The notes: generated from the letters alone by a model not told the origin. DNA of 64,000 nucleotides from DASTYK01 sp964384585 (GCA_964384585.1 CAYLME010000001.1:15086-79085), one strand, 5' to 3'. Counted from the first letter of the stretch, positions 26,015-35,129 are shown. A program made the numbers and translations.

Positions 26015-26052
26015 GAGGCCCGCTCGCACTTGTGCGAGCGGGCCTCTCGTTT
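26015..26052. terminator. Strong bidirectional intrinsic terminator
   Basis: Perfect 14-bp stem (26015-26028 with 26033-26046), CTTG loop, followed by TCGTTTA. It lies between the convergent TPR and barrel-protein genes. Confidence 0.9.
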
Positions 26053-26094
26053 ATCGCTGTCCGACTCCGCGTGCTCCGTGGTTGCAGAATGGCC

Positions 26095-26706
26095 TCAGAA
26101 GAGGCCGAACTTCAGGCCGAGCATGCCGAATGCGTCGTGGCGACCGAAGGAGTCGTTCCCTTCGTTCGAGATGAAATCGGTCACTTCGACGACGAGCCCG
26201 ACCGGCCCGAGCGAGATGTCGGCACCAACGCCGATGTGCAGCGCGAAATCGCTCTGATCGGATGGGAACGCGTCGCGTGCGCCGTCCGTCTCCCAGCTGT
26301 AATCGGTCCGCTTCAGGCCTGCGCCCGCCAGGAGGTACGGCTGCACGACGATCAGCCTCGGCAGCGGACGCAGCACCACGTCCGCTGCGATCGCGAGCAC
26401 ACTGCCCTCGCCGATCTCGCCCGCGAGGGTCGGGTCACCGATGTCCTCGACGTTCACGGTCGCACCCGATGCGTACGCCAGGCTGCCGCGCAGCCATCCC
26501 AGCTCCACGTTCAGCCCCAGGCCGAGCGCGGCCTCCTTGTCCATCGTCACATCCTGTGCGCCCTGCTGCAGATCGTGCACGTCGTTGCCGGGGATGTACC
26601 CCCCGATCAGCGGCGTAACAGTCAGCCGTCCCTGCGCCTGCGCTGGTGCGGCCAGCGCCAGCGCGAGCAGCGGGATCGCAAACAGTGGTGCATGACGAAT
26701 CCGCAT
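26095..26706 (-). CDS. Outer-membrane beta-barrel protein
   Basis: 203 residues: signal MRIRHAPLFAIPLLALALAAPAQAQ, then alternating aromatic/hydrophobic strands (LTVTPLIGGYIP, LGLNVELGWLRGSLAYASGA, IVVQPYLLAGAGLKRTDY, FALHIGVGADISLGPVGLVVEVTDFI) and a terminal FGMLGLKFGLF ending in Phe, the usual BamA-recognition strand. It resembles small OmpW/OmpA-like eight-stranded barrels. The ATG has GGGAGGA about 7 nt upstream. Ligand or function unknown. Confidence 0.8.
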   Translation of the reverse strand: MRIRHAPLFAIPLLALALAAPAQAQGRLTVTPLIGGYIPGNDVHDLQQGAQDVTMDKEAALGLGLNVELGWLRGSLAYASGATVNVEDIGDPTLAGEIGEGSVLAIAADVVLRPLPRLIVVQPYLLAGAGLKRTDYSWETDGARDAFPSDQSDFALHIGVGADISLGPVGLVVEVTDFISNEGNDSFGRHDAFGMLGLKFGLF

Positions 26707-26880
26707 AGATCCTCCCTTCCAGGTAGCGCGCCTCACCCGGAGACGCCTGCCGGGGTACATCCCGGAGGCAGACCGTGTTCCGCCGCCTTGTGCCTGACGT
26801 GGCATTGCGGATAACCTGATCCCGTGGCTACCGCACGGCCGAATATCCCTCTCACCCGGTCTGCCATGTACGTTTTCGCC

Positions 26881-28140
26881 ATGCGACGTCCCCGCTTCGT
26901 GTGCATCCTCGCCGCGTGCCTGCCGGCCGCAGCATGCGAAACCGAATCCTTCGAGACGCCTGCCGCACTGCAGGAGCCGGTCATGCTGCCATCGCCGGCC
27001 GGACCCGGAAGCGCAGAGCTGAGTCTCAGCACGAGCGCCGATGGGAAGGTGCTGCTGTCGTGGATCGAGCCGTCGGAAAACGGACACTCACTGCGCTTTT
27101 CCGTGCTCGAAGCGGACGCGTGGTCAGAGCCACGCACCATCGCCAGCGGCACGGACTGGTTCGTCAACTGGGCTGACTTCCCGTCGCTGATCCAGCTTTC
27201 CGACAGCACGCTCGTCGCGCACTGGCTGCAGCGGAACGGCGATGGGACGTACGCATACGGCGTTCGCATCGCCCGCTCGCATGACGGTGGCATGACGTGG
27301 GGCGCTGCCGTGACGCCGCACGACGACAGTCCGGCGGAGCACGGGTTCGTAACGCTCTACGATGCGGGCGCGGGGGATGTCGGTGCGGTCTGGCTCGACG
27401 GACGCAACTACGCCGAAGGCGTGGAGGTCATGACCCTGCGGCATGCGACGATCGCGCCGGACGGCACGCTCGACGATGAGCACGAGATCGACGCCCGTGT
27501 CTGCGATTGCTGCCAGACCGCAATCGCGCAGAGCGAGGGCCGGCTGGTCGTGTTCTATCGCGACCGATCCGAGCAGGAACTGCGCGACATCAGCATGGTT
27601 GCCCGTGAGAACGAGGGCTGGAGCGCGCCCGCAACGCTGCACGCGGACAACTGGCAGATCGATGCATGCCCGGTAAACGGGCCGCAGGCCGATGCGCGCG
27701 GCAGCCATGTCGTGATCGCCTGGTTCACAGCGCCCGATGATGATCCGCGCGTCAATGTCGCGTTCTCGAGTGATGCAGGGCGCACGTTTGGCCCACCCGT
27801 ACGCGTGGATGACGGGGCGCCTGCCGGCCGCGTGGATGTGTTGCTCGGTGCGGATGGCAGTGCGATCGTGAGCTGGCTGGAGCGCGTGGACGGCACAGCG
27901 GAAGTGCGTCTGCGCCGTGTCTCACCGGAAGGTCGCATGGCGCCCCCGCTGACCGTGACGCGCACGGGCGCTGACCGCGCGACCGGCTTCCCGCGCATGG
28001 CACTCTCGGATTCCGCTGTCGTGCTGGCATGGACCGCGACCGAGCCGACGGATGCCGGTGCGGCCGCGGGCTCGGACCGGCCCGCATCGACCGTCCGGAC
28101 CGCGCAGGTCACCCTGCCGCCGCCCGACGGAGACATTTAA
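26881..28140 (+). CDS. Sialidase-fold (BNR) lipoprotein of unknown substrate
   Basis: 419 residues with lipobox AAAC near residue 19. The body is a beta-propeller of the sialidase/BNR type: Asp-box-like SHDGGMTWGAA and SSDAGRTFGPP, and repeated V-x-W-L strands. A C-D-C-C-Q-T motif and a later DACPVNGP suggest two cysteine pairs specific to this subfamily. The Arg triad of true sialidases is not clear, so I do not claim sialidase activity. The start could also be the ATG at 26866 or 26824; 26881 gives the shortest proper signal. It is divergent from the barrel gene and followed by the Spy-like gene. Confidence 0.7.
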   Translation: MRRPRFVCILAACLPAAACETESFETPAALQEPVMLPSPAGPGSAELSLSTSADGKVLLSWIEPSENGHSLRFSVLEADAWSEPRTIASGTDWFVNWADFPSLIQLSDSTLVAHWLQRNGDGTYAYGVRIARSHDGGMTWGAAVTPHDDSPAEHGFVTLYDAGAGDVGAVWLDGRNYAEGVEVMTLRHATIAPDGTLDDEHEIDARVCDCCQTAIAQSEGRLVVFYRDRSEQELRDISMVARENEGWSAPATLHADNWQIDACPVNGPQADARGSHVVIAWFTAPDDDPRVNVAFSSDAGRTFGPPVRVDDGAPAGRVDVLLGADGSAIVSWLERVDGTAEVRLRRVSPEGRMAPPLTVTRTGADRATGFPRMALSDSAVVLAWTATEPTDAGAAAGSDRPASTVRTAQVTLPPPDGDI

Positions 28141-28213
28141 CGAAGCCCCCCGATACAGCGTCTGTCTTTCAGGGCCGCGAAGAACGCGGTGCTCGACTCA
28201 CTGGAGGATCGAC

Positions 28214-28807
28214 ATGAGAAGGTACGTACTCGCACTCGCACTCGCACTGACACTGATGCCCGGCATCGCCCTCGCCCAACAGCAGCAGGGCCCGCCCGGA
28301 GCCCGGATGGCCGCGGGCGGTGGATCAGCCGCTGTCATGCTGGAGCACCGCGACGCACTCCAGCTGACCGCCGAGCAGGTCGCGAAGCTCGAAGCGATCC
28401 GTGCGCAGCAGCAGGAGCGGACAGCGTCCATGCGTGCACGCATGGAGCAGCGGGCCGACCGGCCGCAGCTCACCCCGGAGCAGCGCGAAGCGCGGCGCGC
28501 GGAAATGCAGCAGCTGACGCCCGAGCAGCGGGCGGCGCGACGCGCCGAGATGCAGCAGCAGCGCGCACAGAAGACACCCGAACAGCGTGAAGCACGACGT
28601 GCAGAGATGGACGCGATGCGCGAACAGACACGCGCTTCCGCGGACGCAGCGCGTGCCGTACTGACGGAAGAGCAGCACACGAAGCTGCAGGAGCTGTTGC
28701 AGGCGCGGCATGATCAGCGGATGCGCGAACGCCCTGCACGCCGTGGTGATCGACCCATGGATGGGCAGGGCCGACGCGGCCCGCGCTCACCGCGTGGACC
28801 GCGGTAG
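28214..28807 (+). CDS. Spy/CpxP-like periplasmic protein with LTPEQR repeats
   Basis: 197 residues: signal MRRYVLALALALTLMPGIALAQ, then a highly charged helical region with LTAEQVAKLEAI and a repeated unit TPEQREARRAEM / LTPEQRAARRAEM, occurring three times (about residues 87-137), ending LTEEQHTKLQELL. This is the LTxxQ pattern of Spy/CpxP chaperones and zinc-resistance sensors. The C-terminus is Arg/Gly/Pro-rich. GGAGG lies 8 nt before the ATG. It is 73 nt after the sialidase-fold gene and may share its transcript. A second Spy-like protein is in the ECF operon. Confidence 0.8.
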   Translation: MRRYVLALALALTLMPGIALAQQQQGPPGARMAAGGGSAAVMLEHRDALQLTAEQVAKLEAIRAQQQERTASMRARMEQRADRPQLTPEQREARRAEMQQLTPEQRAARRAEMQQQRAQKTPEQREARRAEMDAMREQTRASADAARAVLTEEQHTKLQELLQARHDQRMRERPARRGDRPMDGQGRRGPRSPRGPR

Positions 28808-28881
28808 TGGATCCGGGACCGACACATCGCGTGTGGAGCCGCGTGAGATCGCGACGTTCCTGATCCGACAGCAGCACGCAG

Positions 28882-28925
28882 AGAGCCCCGTCCTCCAGTG
28901 ACCGGAGGACGGGGCTCTGTGTTTC
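28882..28925. terminator. Strong bidirectional intrinsic terminator
   Basis: Perfect 15-bp stem (28882-28896 with 28904-28918), 7-nt loop, then GTGTTTCC. It separates the Spy-like gene (+) from the end of the efflux operon (-). Confidence 0.9.
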
Positions 28926-28936
28926 CTGCACTCTGA

Positions 28937-30145
28937 CTATTCGTACCGCAGCGCGATGATCGGATCGAGACGTGCGGCACGACGAGCCGGCCAGATGCCG
29001 AAGAACACACCGACCGCACCCGCGAATGCGAATGCCAGGATCACGGCAGCCGGCGCAACGGAAACGTTCCAGGACAGGAGCGACTCCGTCATGCGTGCCG
29101 CACCGACGCCGAGCGCGATCCCGAGTGCACCGCCCGCCAGACAGAGCACGAGCGCCTCGACGAGGAACTGGAGCATGATGTCGCGACGGCGCGCACCGAG
29201 CGCCTTGCGTACGCCGATCTCTCTGGTTCGCTCGGTCACGGACACGAGCATGATGTTCATGATGCCGATCCCGCCAACGAGCAGCGAGATGGCGGCGATA
29301 CCGGCGAGCAGCATCGTGAACGTCTGTGTCGCTTCGCTGAGCGTGGACAGCAGCGTTGTCTGGTTGCGTACCGTGAAGTCGCTCGGCTGGCCGGGCTGAA
29401 GTCTGTGTTCGCGACGCAGCTTGGTGTCGATCTCGGCGACAGCCGCATCCATCGCGGACTCGCTGGTTGCCTGCACGAGGATGCTGCTCACGCGCTCGTC
29501 GCCGAACAGCCGGAACTGCGCCGTGGAGAGTGGCACATAGATCGTCTCGTCCGGGTTCATCCAGCCCTGCTCGCCCTTCTCGGCGAGGATGCCGACGACC
29601 TCGAACGGGATGCCACGGATGCGGATGGTGCGGCCGAGCAGCGCATCGGTGGCGATGTTGAGCCGCTCACCGACACGCGCGCCCAGCACCGCCACGCGAC
29701 GCCGCCCGCGCTCCTCGCCGACGGAGAACAGACGACCGCGCGCGAGGGCGTGATTCTGGATCTCGAAGTACGCCGGCCAGATGCCGAGCACGGTGTTGCT
29801 GGCGTTCGCACCCTCGAACGAGATCTGCTGGCGGCGCTGCATCTCCGGCGAAACCTGCCGGATGTTGCGGGGCTCCGTGACCAGCGCGGTCGCGTCGCCC
29901 TGCGTCATGCGGTTCTCGCCGCGATCGATGCCGCCGAACATCTGCTGGCCCGGTCGCACCGTCAGCACGTTCGCACCGAGCGATGCCAGCTGGCCCTCCA
30001 CCTGCTGTTGTGCGCCTTCACCGAGCGCGACCATCGTGATCACCGCTGCAATGCCGATGATCACGCCGAGCATGGTCAGGAATGACCGCATCTTGTTCGC
30101 GCGAATCGCAGAGAGTGCGACTCCGATCGTCTCACCGATGAGCAT
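28937..30145 (-). CDS. MacB-like ABC transporter permease (no ATPase domain)
   Basis: 402 residues: N-terminal helix (RANKMRSFLTMLGVIIGIAAVI), a large periplasmic MacB_PCD domain (about 45-245), then three helices of the FtsX domain (LLAGIAAISLLVGGIGIMNIMLVSVTERTREIGVRKALGARRRDI, VEALVLCLAGGALGIALG and a last one ending WPARRAARLDPIIALRYE). It is the permease half of a type VII mechanotransmission ABC exporter; the ATPase is a separate gene two positions upstream. Last gene of the ECF-headed operon; its ATG is 6 nt after the adaptor stop. Confidence 0.92.
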   Translation of the reverse strand: MLIGETIGVALSAIRANKMRSFLTMLGVIIGIAAVITMVALGEGAQQQVEGQLASLGANVLTVRPGQQMFGGIDRGENRMTQGDATALVTEPRNIRQVSPEMQRRQQISFEGANASNTVLGIWPAYFEIQNHALARGRLFSVGEERGRRRVAVLGARVGERLNIATDALLGRTIRIRGIPFEVVGILAEKGEQGWMNPDETIYVPLSTAQFRLFGDERVSSILVQATSESAMDAAVAEIDTKLRREHRLQPGQPSDFTVRNQTTLLSTLSEATQTFTMLLAGIAAISLLVGGIGIMNIMLVSVTERTREIGVRKALGARRRDIMLQFLVEALVLCLAGGALGIALGVGAARMTESLLSWNVSVAPAAVILAFAFAGAVGVFFGIWPARRAARLDPIIALRYE

Positions 30146-30151
30146 GGTCGC

Positions 30152-31699
30152 CTAGCGCCGCCCGCCGGTGGTGCCGCCGGGGAACGGCCCGCTGGTCCGC
30201 TCACGCAAGCGGTTCTCGAACTCCGCCTGCTGCGCCTGCAGCCGCGCCACGGACATGAGGATCACGCTGTCGCCTTCCTCGAGGCCGCTCACGACTTCGG
30301 TGTTGTCCCAGTCGTTGACGCCGAGCATGACGCGACGCGCCTCGATGGTTCCGTTGTTGATGACGAAGACGAAGCCGGGCCGTATGTCGCCGGCGCTGCC
30401 ACGGCCAGTCTGTGCCATGGCGCCGCCTGTCTGCGCGCGACAGGAGCGCAGACGCGTGCGTTCGGCCTCGGTCAGTGCCTGCGGCCCACCGCCGCGGCGC
30501 ATCTTCTCCATCAGTGCGGCGCACTCGTCGTCATCGACGCTGCCGGCCGCCACGGGAGCTGCGCCCGGGCCCTCAGGACTCGCCGGCTGCGCGCCGCGTT
30601 CGCGCTCCTGCGCGACCTGGGACCCGGGCGACCCTGCGGGCGTCGCACGCTGTGCCGTCTCGGCGCGCGCGCCGTTGCCTGTACTGCCGTTCGCTGCCAT
30701 ACCGCCCCGCATCTGCTCACGCACCGCTTCGACATCGAGGCCGAGCACCTCCGCGGCCGTAGCAAGATCGCGTGCTCCCACCACTGCCGAGTTGGGCACG
30801 AGCAGGATGCCCGACCGATCGGCAATCCGCACCTCGACGTCTGCGTTCATGCCGGGCTTCAGCAGGCCTTCGCGGTTGTCCAGGCGCACGAGCACGGGGA
30901 ACATGGTGACGTTCTGCTCGACGACCGCCTGCGGCTCGATCTTGAGCACTTCGCCTTCGAATATGCGATCCGGATAGGCCTCGACGCGTACGCGCACGTT
31001 CAGGCCAGCGTCGATGCGGCCGAGATCGGTTTCATCGACGAGCGCACGTACCTGCATTTCCGCGAGGTCGGCCATCGTCAACAGCGTGGTGCCGCCGGAG
31101 ATGTTCTGGCTTGCGGACGCGATGATCTGCCCGATCTCGATCGTCTCGGCGATGACCGTGCCGTTGATCGGCGCGCGGATCGTCACGTCATTCAGCCGCT
31201 CGCGCGCGAGTTGCAGGTTCGTCTGCGCCTTGATGAACTGCGCACGCGCGTTGGCCTCCTCGAGCAGCGCACTTTCGAACTCCTGGTCCGTCACGACGTT
31301 CGCCGCACGCAGCTCCTCGGAGCGCTTGCGCTGCGCCTCGGCGGTCGCGAGCCGTGCACGAGCCACCTCGAGATCGGCGTCGGCCTGGTCGAATGCGTTG
31401 CGGACGTCGCGCGGATCGATCCGTACCAGCAGCTGTCCGGTCGTGACGACGTCACCGGTCTCGATGTGGATTTCGGTGATCTCACCCGACGCCTTGGACT
31501 TCACCTCGACGAGCCGGATCGGCTCGATCTGACCCGCCGCTTCCGCAGTCACGGTCAGATCACCGCGGGTGACGGGCGCAGTCTCCATCATGCTGTTCGC
31601 GCCACCCTGACTTCCCTCGGTGCCATTGCATGCCACGAGCATGCAACCGATCAGCGGCAGCGCAGCCGCACGCATCGCACCGTTCACTCGGTTCCTCAC
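30152..31699 (-). CDS. MacA-like adaptor lipoprotein with Cys-containing insert
   Basis: 515 residues: signal with lipobox LVAC (Cys24), barrel-sandwich hybrid (VKSKASGEITEIHIETGDVVTTGQLLVRIDP and IRAPINGTVIAETIEIGQ) around an alpha-hairpin (100-170), beta-barrel (210-300) and a membrane-proximal C-terminus. Between about 308 and 440 there is an insert that normal adaptors lack: first Ala/Gly/Ser-rich, then a helical piece with Cys393 and Cys420 (DECAALMEKM...LRSC). It bridges the MacB-like permease and TolC. The GTG start overlaps the ATPase stop by 4 nt (GTGA). An ATG at 31675 is the alternative start. Confidence 0.88.
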   Translation of the reverse strand: MRNRVNGAMRAAALPLIGCMLVACNGTEGSQGGANSMMETAPVTRGDLTVTAEAAGQIEPIRLVEVKSKASGEITEIHIETGDVVTTGQLLVRIDPRDVRNAFDQADADLEVARARLATAEAQRKRSEELRAANVVTDQEFESALLEEANARAQFIKAQTNLQLARERLNDVTIRAPINGTVIAETIEIGQIIASASQNISGGTTLLTMADLAEMQVRALVDETDLGRIDAGLNVRVRVEAYPDRIFEGEVLKIEPQAVVEQNVTMFPVLVRLDNREGLLKPGMNADVEVRIADRSGILLVPNSAVVGARDLATAAEVLGLDVEAVREQMRGGMAANGSTGNGARAETAQRATPAGSPGSQVAQERERGAQPASPEGPGAAPVAAGSVDDDECAALMEKMRRGGGPQALTEAERTRLRSCRAQTGGAMAQTGRGSAGDIRPGFVFVINNGTIEARRVMLGVNDWDNTEVVSGLEEGDSVILMSVARLQAQQAEFENRLRERTSGPFPGGTTGGRR

Positions 31700-32439
31700 A
31701 GAACGCCTCCGGTTGATTCAGCGACGGGCGGCGTCCAGCTCCGCTCATCGCGCTCGATGACACCATCTTTCAGGAAGATCTGACGCCGCGCATGCTGTGC
31801 GATGTCGAGTTCGTGCGTGACGAGCACAATCGTCTGACCCTGGCTGTGCAGAGTATCGAACAGCGCCATGATCTCTGCACCAGTCTGCGAATCGAGGTTA
31901 CCGGTCGGCTCGTCGGCCAGGAGGATCGCGGGGTTGTTGATCAGTGCACGTGCGATCGCGACGCGCTGACGCTGTCCACCGGACAGCTCGCTCGGCCGGT
32001 GCGTCATGCGGTCGCCGAGGCCGACCATCTCCAGCATCCGGCCAGCGCGGTCACGGCGATCCTTTGCACTCACGCCGGCATACACGAGCGGCAGCTCGAC
32101 ATTGTGCAGAGCGGTCGCGCGTGGCAGCAGATTGAACGTCTGGAAGACGAAACCGATCTCGCGGTTGCGGATGTGGGCGAGCTCGTCGTCCGTCAGCTGG
32201 GACACGGCGTGGCCGTTCAGCCAGTACTCACCGGCAGTCGGCGTATCCAGGCAGCCGATCAGGTTCATGAGCGTCGACTTGCCCGAGCCGGATGGACCCA
32301 TGATCGCGATGTACTCATTACGGTCGACCACGAGGTCCACGCCGCGCAGCGCGTGCACGACTTCGGCGCCAAGTACGTAGTCCTTCCTGAGGCCCTCGAT
32401 GCGGATGGCCACTTCGGACGGCCCGGCGGTCGTGCTCAC
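31696..32439 (-). CDS. MacB/LolD-type ABC transporter ATP-binding protein
   Basis: 247 residues: Walker A GPSGSGKST, Q-loop FVFQTFNLLPR, signature LSGGQRQRVAIARAL, Walker B ILLADEPTGNLDS, H-loop VTHELDIA. The NLLP after the Q-loop and GNLDS after Walker B are typical of the LolD/MacB/YknY branch that pairs with FtsX-type permeases. It supplies ATP hydrolysis for the permease downstream. The GTG start overlaps the TolC stop by 4 nt and its stop overlaps the adaptor start by 4 nt. Confidence 0.94.
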   Translation of the reverse strand: MSTTAGPSEVAIRIEGLRKDYVLGAEVVHALRGVDLVVDRNEYIAIMGPSGSGKSTLMNLIGCLDTPTAGEYWLNGHAVSQLTDDELAHIRNREIGFVFQTFNLLPRATALHNVELPLVYAGVSAKDRRDRAGRMLEMVGLGDRMTHRPSELSGGQRQRVAIARALINNPAILLADEPTGNLDSQTGAEIMALFDTLHSQGQTIVLVTHELDIAQHARRQIFLKDGVIERDERSWTPPVAESTGGVL

Positions 32440-33782
32440 AGTTGCCTCCCCACGAGTGCCTCGAGCTGCGCGCGTGCGATCATGTAGTCGTAGCGTGCAT
32501 TCACGAGCGTCTGCTCGGCCTCGACCAGCGCCGTCTGCGACTGCAGCAGGTCGATGCTCGTCGCAGCGCCGAGGCGATAACGCTCCTCGACCACGCGCAT
32601 GTCCTCCGCCGCGACTTCCACTGCCTCGGCTGCGAGCACGATCTGCTCCTCGGCCAGCCGCAGGCTCGTCAGCACGCGCTCCAGGTCTGCGCGGATCTGG
32701 CGCCGTGACGCTTCGAGCTGGATCCTGCTCACGTTCATCTGCACGCTCGCGCGCTGCACGGCGTCTTCCCGGCTGAATCCGTTGAAGAGCGGATAGGAGA
32801 GCGAAAGCCGCGTGCTCCAGCTGGTGCGGCCGCCCGCGAACGACGCGTCCTGGTTGAACCAGTCATAGCCGCCGCTTGCGCGCAGTGTCGGGAAGTACTG
32901 CGTGCGCGCGGAGCGCAGACCCGCCTCGTTCGCGCTTACGTCCGCCTGCGCGGTCAGCACCATCGGCGACTCGCGCTCGACCAGCTGGACGAGCTCGTTG
33001 TCCGAGAGCGCGAGCGCAGCGGGCGCGATCTCTGCGCCGGGTGCCGCGGCCACCGGGCCGTCCGCGCCAACGACAGCGCCCAGAGCGTACGTGGCTGCGC
33101 GACGCTGCGACTGCGCCTGGAGCAACGCCTGGCGCGCCTGGTTCGCCTCGAGCTGAGCGCGCAGCACGTCCGAGCGTGTACCGGAGCCAACCGCCATGCG
33201 ACGCTGCGCAGCCTCTTCGGACTGCTGCGCGCGCGTGACGCGCGCCTCCGCGACACGAATCAGTTCATCGGCGCGACGCACGTCGAAGAACGACTGCTTC
33301 GCCTGGAGCGCGACCGCGAAGCGCTGCTCGACCACGGACGCGAGTGCGGCATCCGTGTTCGCCCGCGCCTGGCGCATCTGCGCTCCCCGGCGGCCGGCGG
33401 TAAACACGTCTACGGACGCGGACAGGCCTGCGCTGTAGCTGTCGCTCGAACCGCTGACCGTCGTGTTCGTCTGTGGATTGAAACGCTCGGTGCTGGAGAG
33501 CGATGCGCCCGAACTGAACGACAGGTTGGGCAGCCAGGTGCCGACCTGCACGCGTTCAGCCGACCGGGACGTCGTCACCGAACCGAGCCGCTGCGCGAGC
33601 GCGGGGCTGTGCTGCTGCGCAAGCTCGACGGCCTGATCGAGCGTTACGGTCGGCTCCTGCACAGCCTGTCCCGCACTTGGAGCCTGCTGAGCGAGCACCG
33701 GGTGCGGTGCTGCGATCGTGGCTGCTGCGATCAGTGCGACGAGAGCGCACCGTGTCAGCACGGTGCGCGTGTTGGGAGTCAT
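32436..33782 (-). CDS. TolC family outer-membrane efflux protein
   Basis: 448 residues: signal ending HPVLAQQ, then two OEP repeats with long alpha-hairpins: TLDQAVELAQQHSPALAQRLGS, GAQMRQARANTDAALASVVEQRFAVALQAKQSFFDVRRADELIRVAEARV, a second half from ALSDNELVQLVERESP, the beta strand SWSTRLSLSYPLFNGF, and LLQSQTALVEAEQTLVNARYDYMIARAQLEALVG. It forms the outer-membrane duct of the tripartite exporter. The start ATG lies 1 nt after the TAG of the Spy-like gene. Paralogous to the TolC at 52582. Confidence 0.92.
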   Translation of the reverse strand: MTPNTRTVLTRCALVALIAAATIAAPHPVLAQQAPSAGQAVQEPTVTLDQAVELAQQHSPALAQRLGSVTTSRSAERVQVGTWLPNLSFSSGASLSSTERFNPQTNTTVSGSSDSYSAGLSASVDVFTAGRRGAQMRQARANTDAALASVVEQRFAVALQAKQSFFDVRRADELIRVAEARVTRAQQSEEAAQRRMAVGSGTRSDVLRAQLEANQARQALLQAQSQRRAATYALGAVVGADGPVAAAPGAEIAPAALALSDNELVQLVERESPMVLTAQADVSANEAGLRSARTQYFPTLRASGGYDWFNQDASFAGGRTSWSTRLSLSYPLFNGFSREDAVQRASVQMNVSRIQLEASRRQIRADLERVLTSLRLAEEQIVLAAEAVEVAAEDMRVVEERYRLGAATSIDLLQSQTALVEAEQTLVNARYDYMIARAQLEALVGRQL

Positions 33783-33783
33783 G

Positions 33784-34215
33784 CTACTGGTTCTCCTGAA
33801 GCTTCTTGCAGGCCTCTTCCTGGCGCTCACGCTTCTGACGACGTTCGGCGCGCCTGCGATCGGCCTCTGCCTGCTGCTCAGATGTGAGTACGTTTCGAAT
33901 CTCGGCACGCGCCGAGTCCACGATCTGCTCCATGCGCGGACCGTTTTCGGCCCAGAACAGGTCCACCTGCTGCTTGCGCACTTCCAGAATCGCGTCGATG
34001 CGTGCCTTCTGGCTCGCATCCACCCCAAGGCTCTCGTAGTAGTTCCCGCGGTTGCGGTCGCGGTCCTCGCACTCGGGCTCGTCCGCCCGCGCGCTGTCAC
34101 CGCGACCGGAGAGCTGTGCGACCGAGTATCCGCCGAGGCCACCGACTGCGAATGTCGCAGCAAGCAGCAATGCACCGGCGAACCGCAGCCGACCCGCTGC
34201 ATTCGCTACCATCAT
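33784..34215 (-). CDS. Spy/CpxP-like membrane-anchored protein in the ECF operon
   Basis: 143 residues: N-terminal hydrophobic segment (about 11-33), then YYESLGVDASQKARIDAILEVRKQQVDLFWAENGPRMEQIVDSARAEIRNVLTSEQQAEADR, a Spy/CpxP/heavy-metal-sensor-like helical region, and a very charged tail with Cys near residue 137. One more Cys is near residue 49. Such proteins often sense or buffer misfolded proteins or metals in the periplasm. Position between the anti-sigma-like gene (4-nt overlap) and TolC suggests it is a co-sensor of the sigma system (inference). Confidence 0.7.
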   Translation of the reverse strand: MMVANAAGRLRFAGALLLAATFAVGGLGGYSVAQLSGRGDSARADEPECEDRDRNRGNYYESLGVDASQKARIDAILEVRKQQVDLFWAENGPRMEQIVDSARAEIRNVLTSEQQAEADRRRAERRQKRERQEEACKKLQENQ

Positions 34216-34565
34216 CGTCCGTCTCCGATCAATGCCATCTCGAGATCACTCACCGTGGGATCCCGCTCCTCGTCGATCCACTGGAGTGCCGGCTCGGCGA
34301 CGCCGAGCTGGTGCGCCACGCCATGGTTCACGCTCGGCGACGCATCACCGACGCTCTGCAGCAGCGCGCCGGTCGCGATGATGCCGACCACGGCCGCTGC
34401 GGCGAGCGCGGGCCGCAGCCACTGGCCGAGGACGACGAGAACGCCGTCGCGCTGTGCACGACGCGCCAGCTCCGGCGCGGCCGCTCGCATGATCGAGCGG
34501 ACCCGCGCCTCGAAGCGATCCGCGTCCATGGAGAGCGCGTTGAGATCGATACGTTCGGGCTCCAT
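34212..34565 (-). CDS. Putative single-span anti-sigma factor
   Basis: 117 residues: cytoplasmic N-terminus of about 48 residues with helices (ADRFEARVRSIMRAAAPELARRAQ), one membrane segment (about 51-70, RPALAAAAVVGIIATGALL), and a 45-residue periplasmic tail. It lacks the zinc-binding H-x3-C-x2-C motif of ZAS anti-sigma factors. The call rests on topology and on lying immediately after the ECF sigma gene with a TGATG junction. The periplasmic tail is short, so signal input may come from the downstream Spy-like protein. Confidence 0.6.
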   Translation of the reverse strand: MEPERIDLNALSMDADRFEARVRSIMRAAAPELARRAQRDGVLVVLGQWLRPALAAAAVVGIIATGALLQSVGDASPSVNHGVAHQLGVAEPALQWIDEERDPTVSDLEMALIGDGR

Positions 34566-35125
34566 CAGCCCTCCCTTTCCTGTTCCGGCTTCAGCAGAAC
34601 GCGCAACGCGCGTCGGGCCTGAAAGAGATGGTGGCGCACGGTGCCTTCCGGCATGCCGAGCAGCTCACCGATCTCGCGATGCTTCCATTCCTCCAGATCG
34701 TGCAGCAGCACGATCTGCCTCTGGTGCTCGGGCAGCGTGTCGAGCGCGGCACTCAACTGGTCCCGCAGCGCCGACCGTTCCGCGTCGCGACCAGGGTTCG
34801 CGTCGCCTGCCGCATCGACCACCCATTCGAGTGGCGCTGCAGCACGTACCCGCTGCTTGCGCAGCGCGCTCAGCGCGCGATTCCGTACGATCCGGAGCAG
34901 CCACGCACCGAACCGATGAGGCTCGGCAAGCGTATCGAGCTGCTGCAGTGCAGCGACGAACGAGTCCTGACAGACATCGTCTGCATCCGCCGGATCGCGG
35001 AGCACACCAACGGCGACGGTATGGGCGGCATTCAGATGCCGGCGCACCAGCGCCTCGAATGCTGACTCGTCGCCGGCACGGGCACGAGCGACCAGTCCGG
35101 CGTCGCCTACATTCATCGCCTGCAT
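34565..35125 (-). CDS. ECF-type RNA polymerase sigma factor (RpoE-like)
   Basis: 186 residues: region 2 (ARAGDESAFEALVRRHLNAAHTVAVGVLRDPADADDVCQDSFVAALQQLD, then FGAWLLRIVRNRALSALRK) and region 4 (LDTLPEHQRQIVLLHDLEEWKHREIGELLGMPEGTVRHHLFQARRALR). It would direct RNA polymerase to envelope-stress promoters and probably to its own operon. Two in-frame starts exist, 35125 and 35116; a candidate ECF promoter ends only 4 nt before the first, which favours 35116 or a nearly leaderless mRNA. It heads the seven-gene efflux operon. Confidence 0.92.
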   Translation of the reverse strand: MQAMNVGDAGLVARARAGDESAFEALVRRHLNAAHTVAVGVLRDPADADDVCQDSFVAALQQLDTLAEPHRFGAWLLRIVRNRALSALRKQRVRAAAPLEWVVDAAGDANPGRDAERSALRDQLSAALDTLPEHQRQIVLLHDLEEWKHREIGELLGMPEGTVRHHLFQARRALRVLLKPEQEREG

Positions 35126-35129
35126 TATC

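Noticed and set aside
26881..28140. True sialidase activity of the BNR protein
   Set aside because: Asp boxes are present but the catalytic Arg triad and Tyr/Glu pair are not identifiable.
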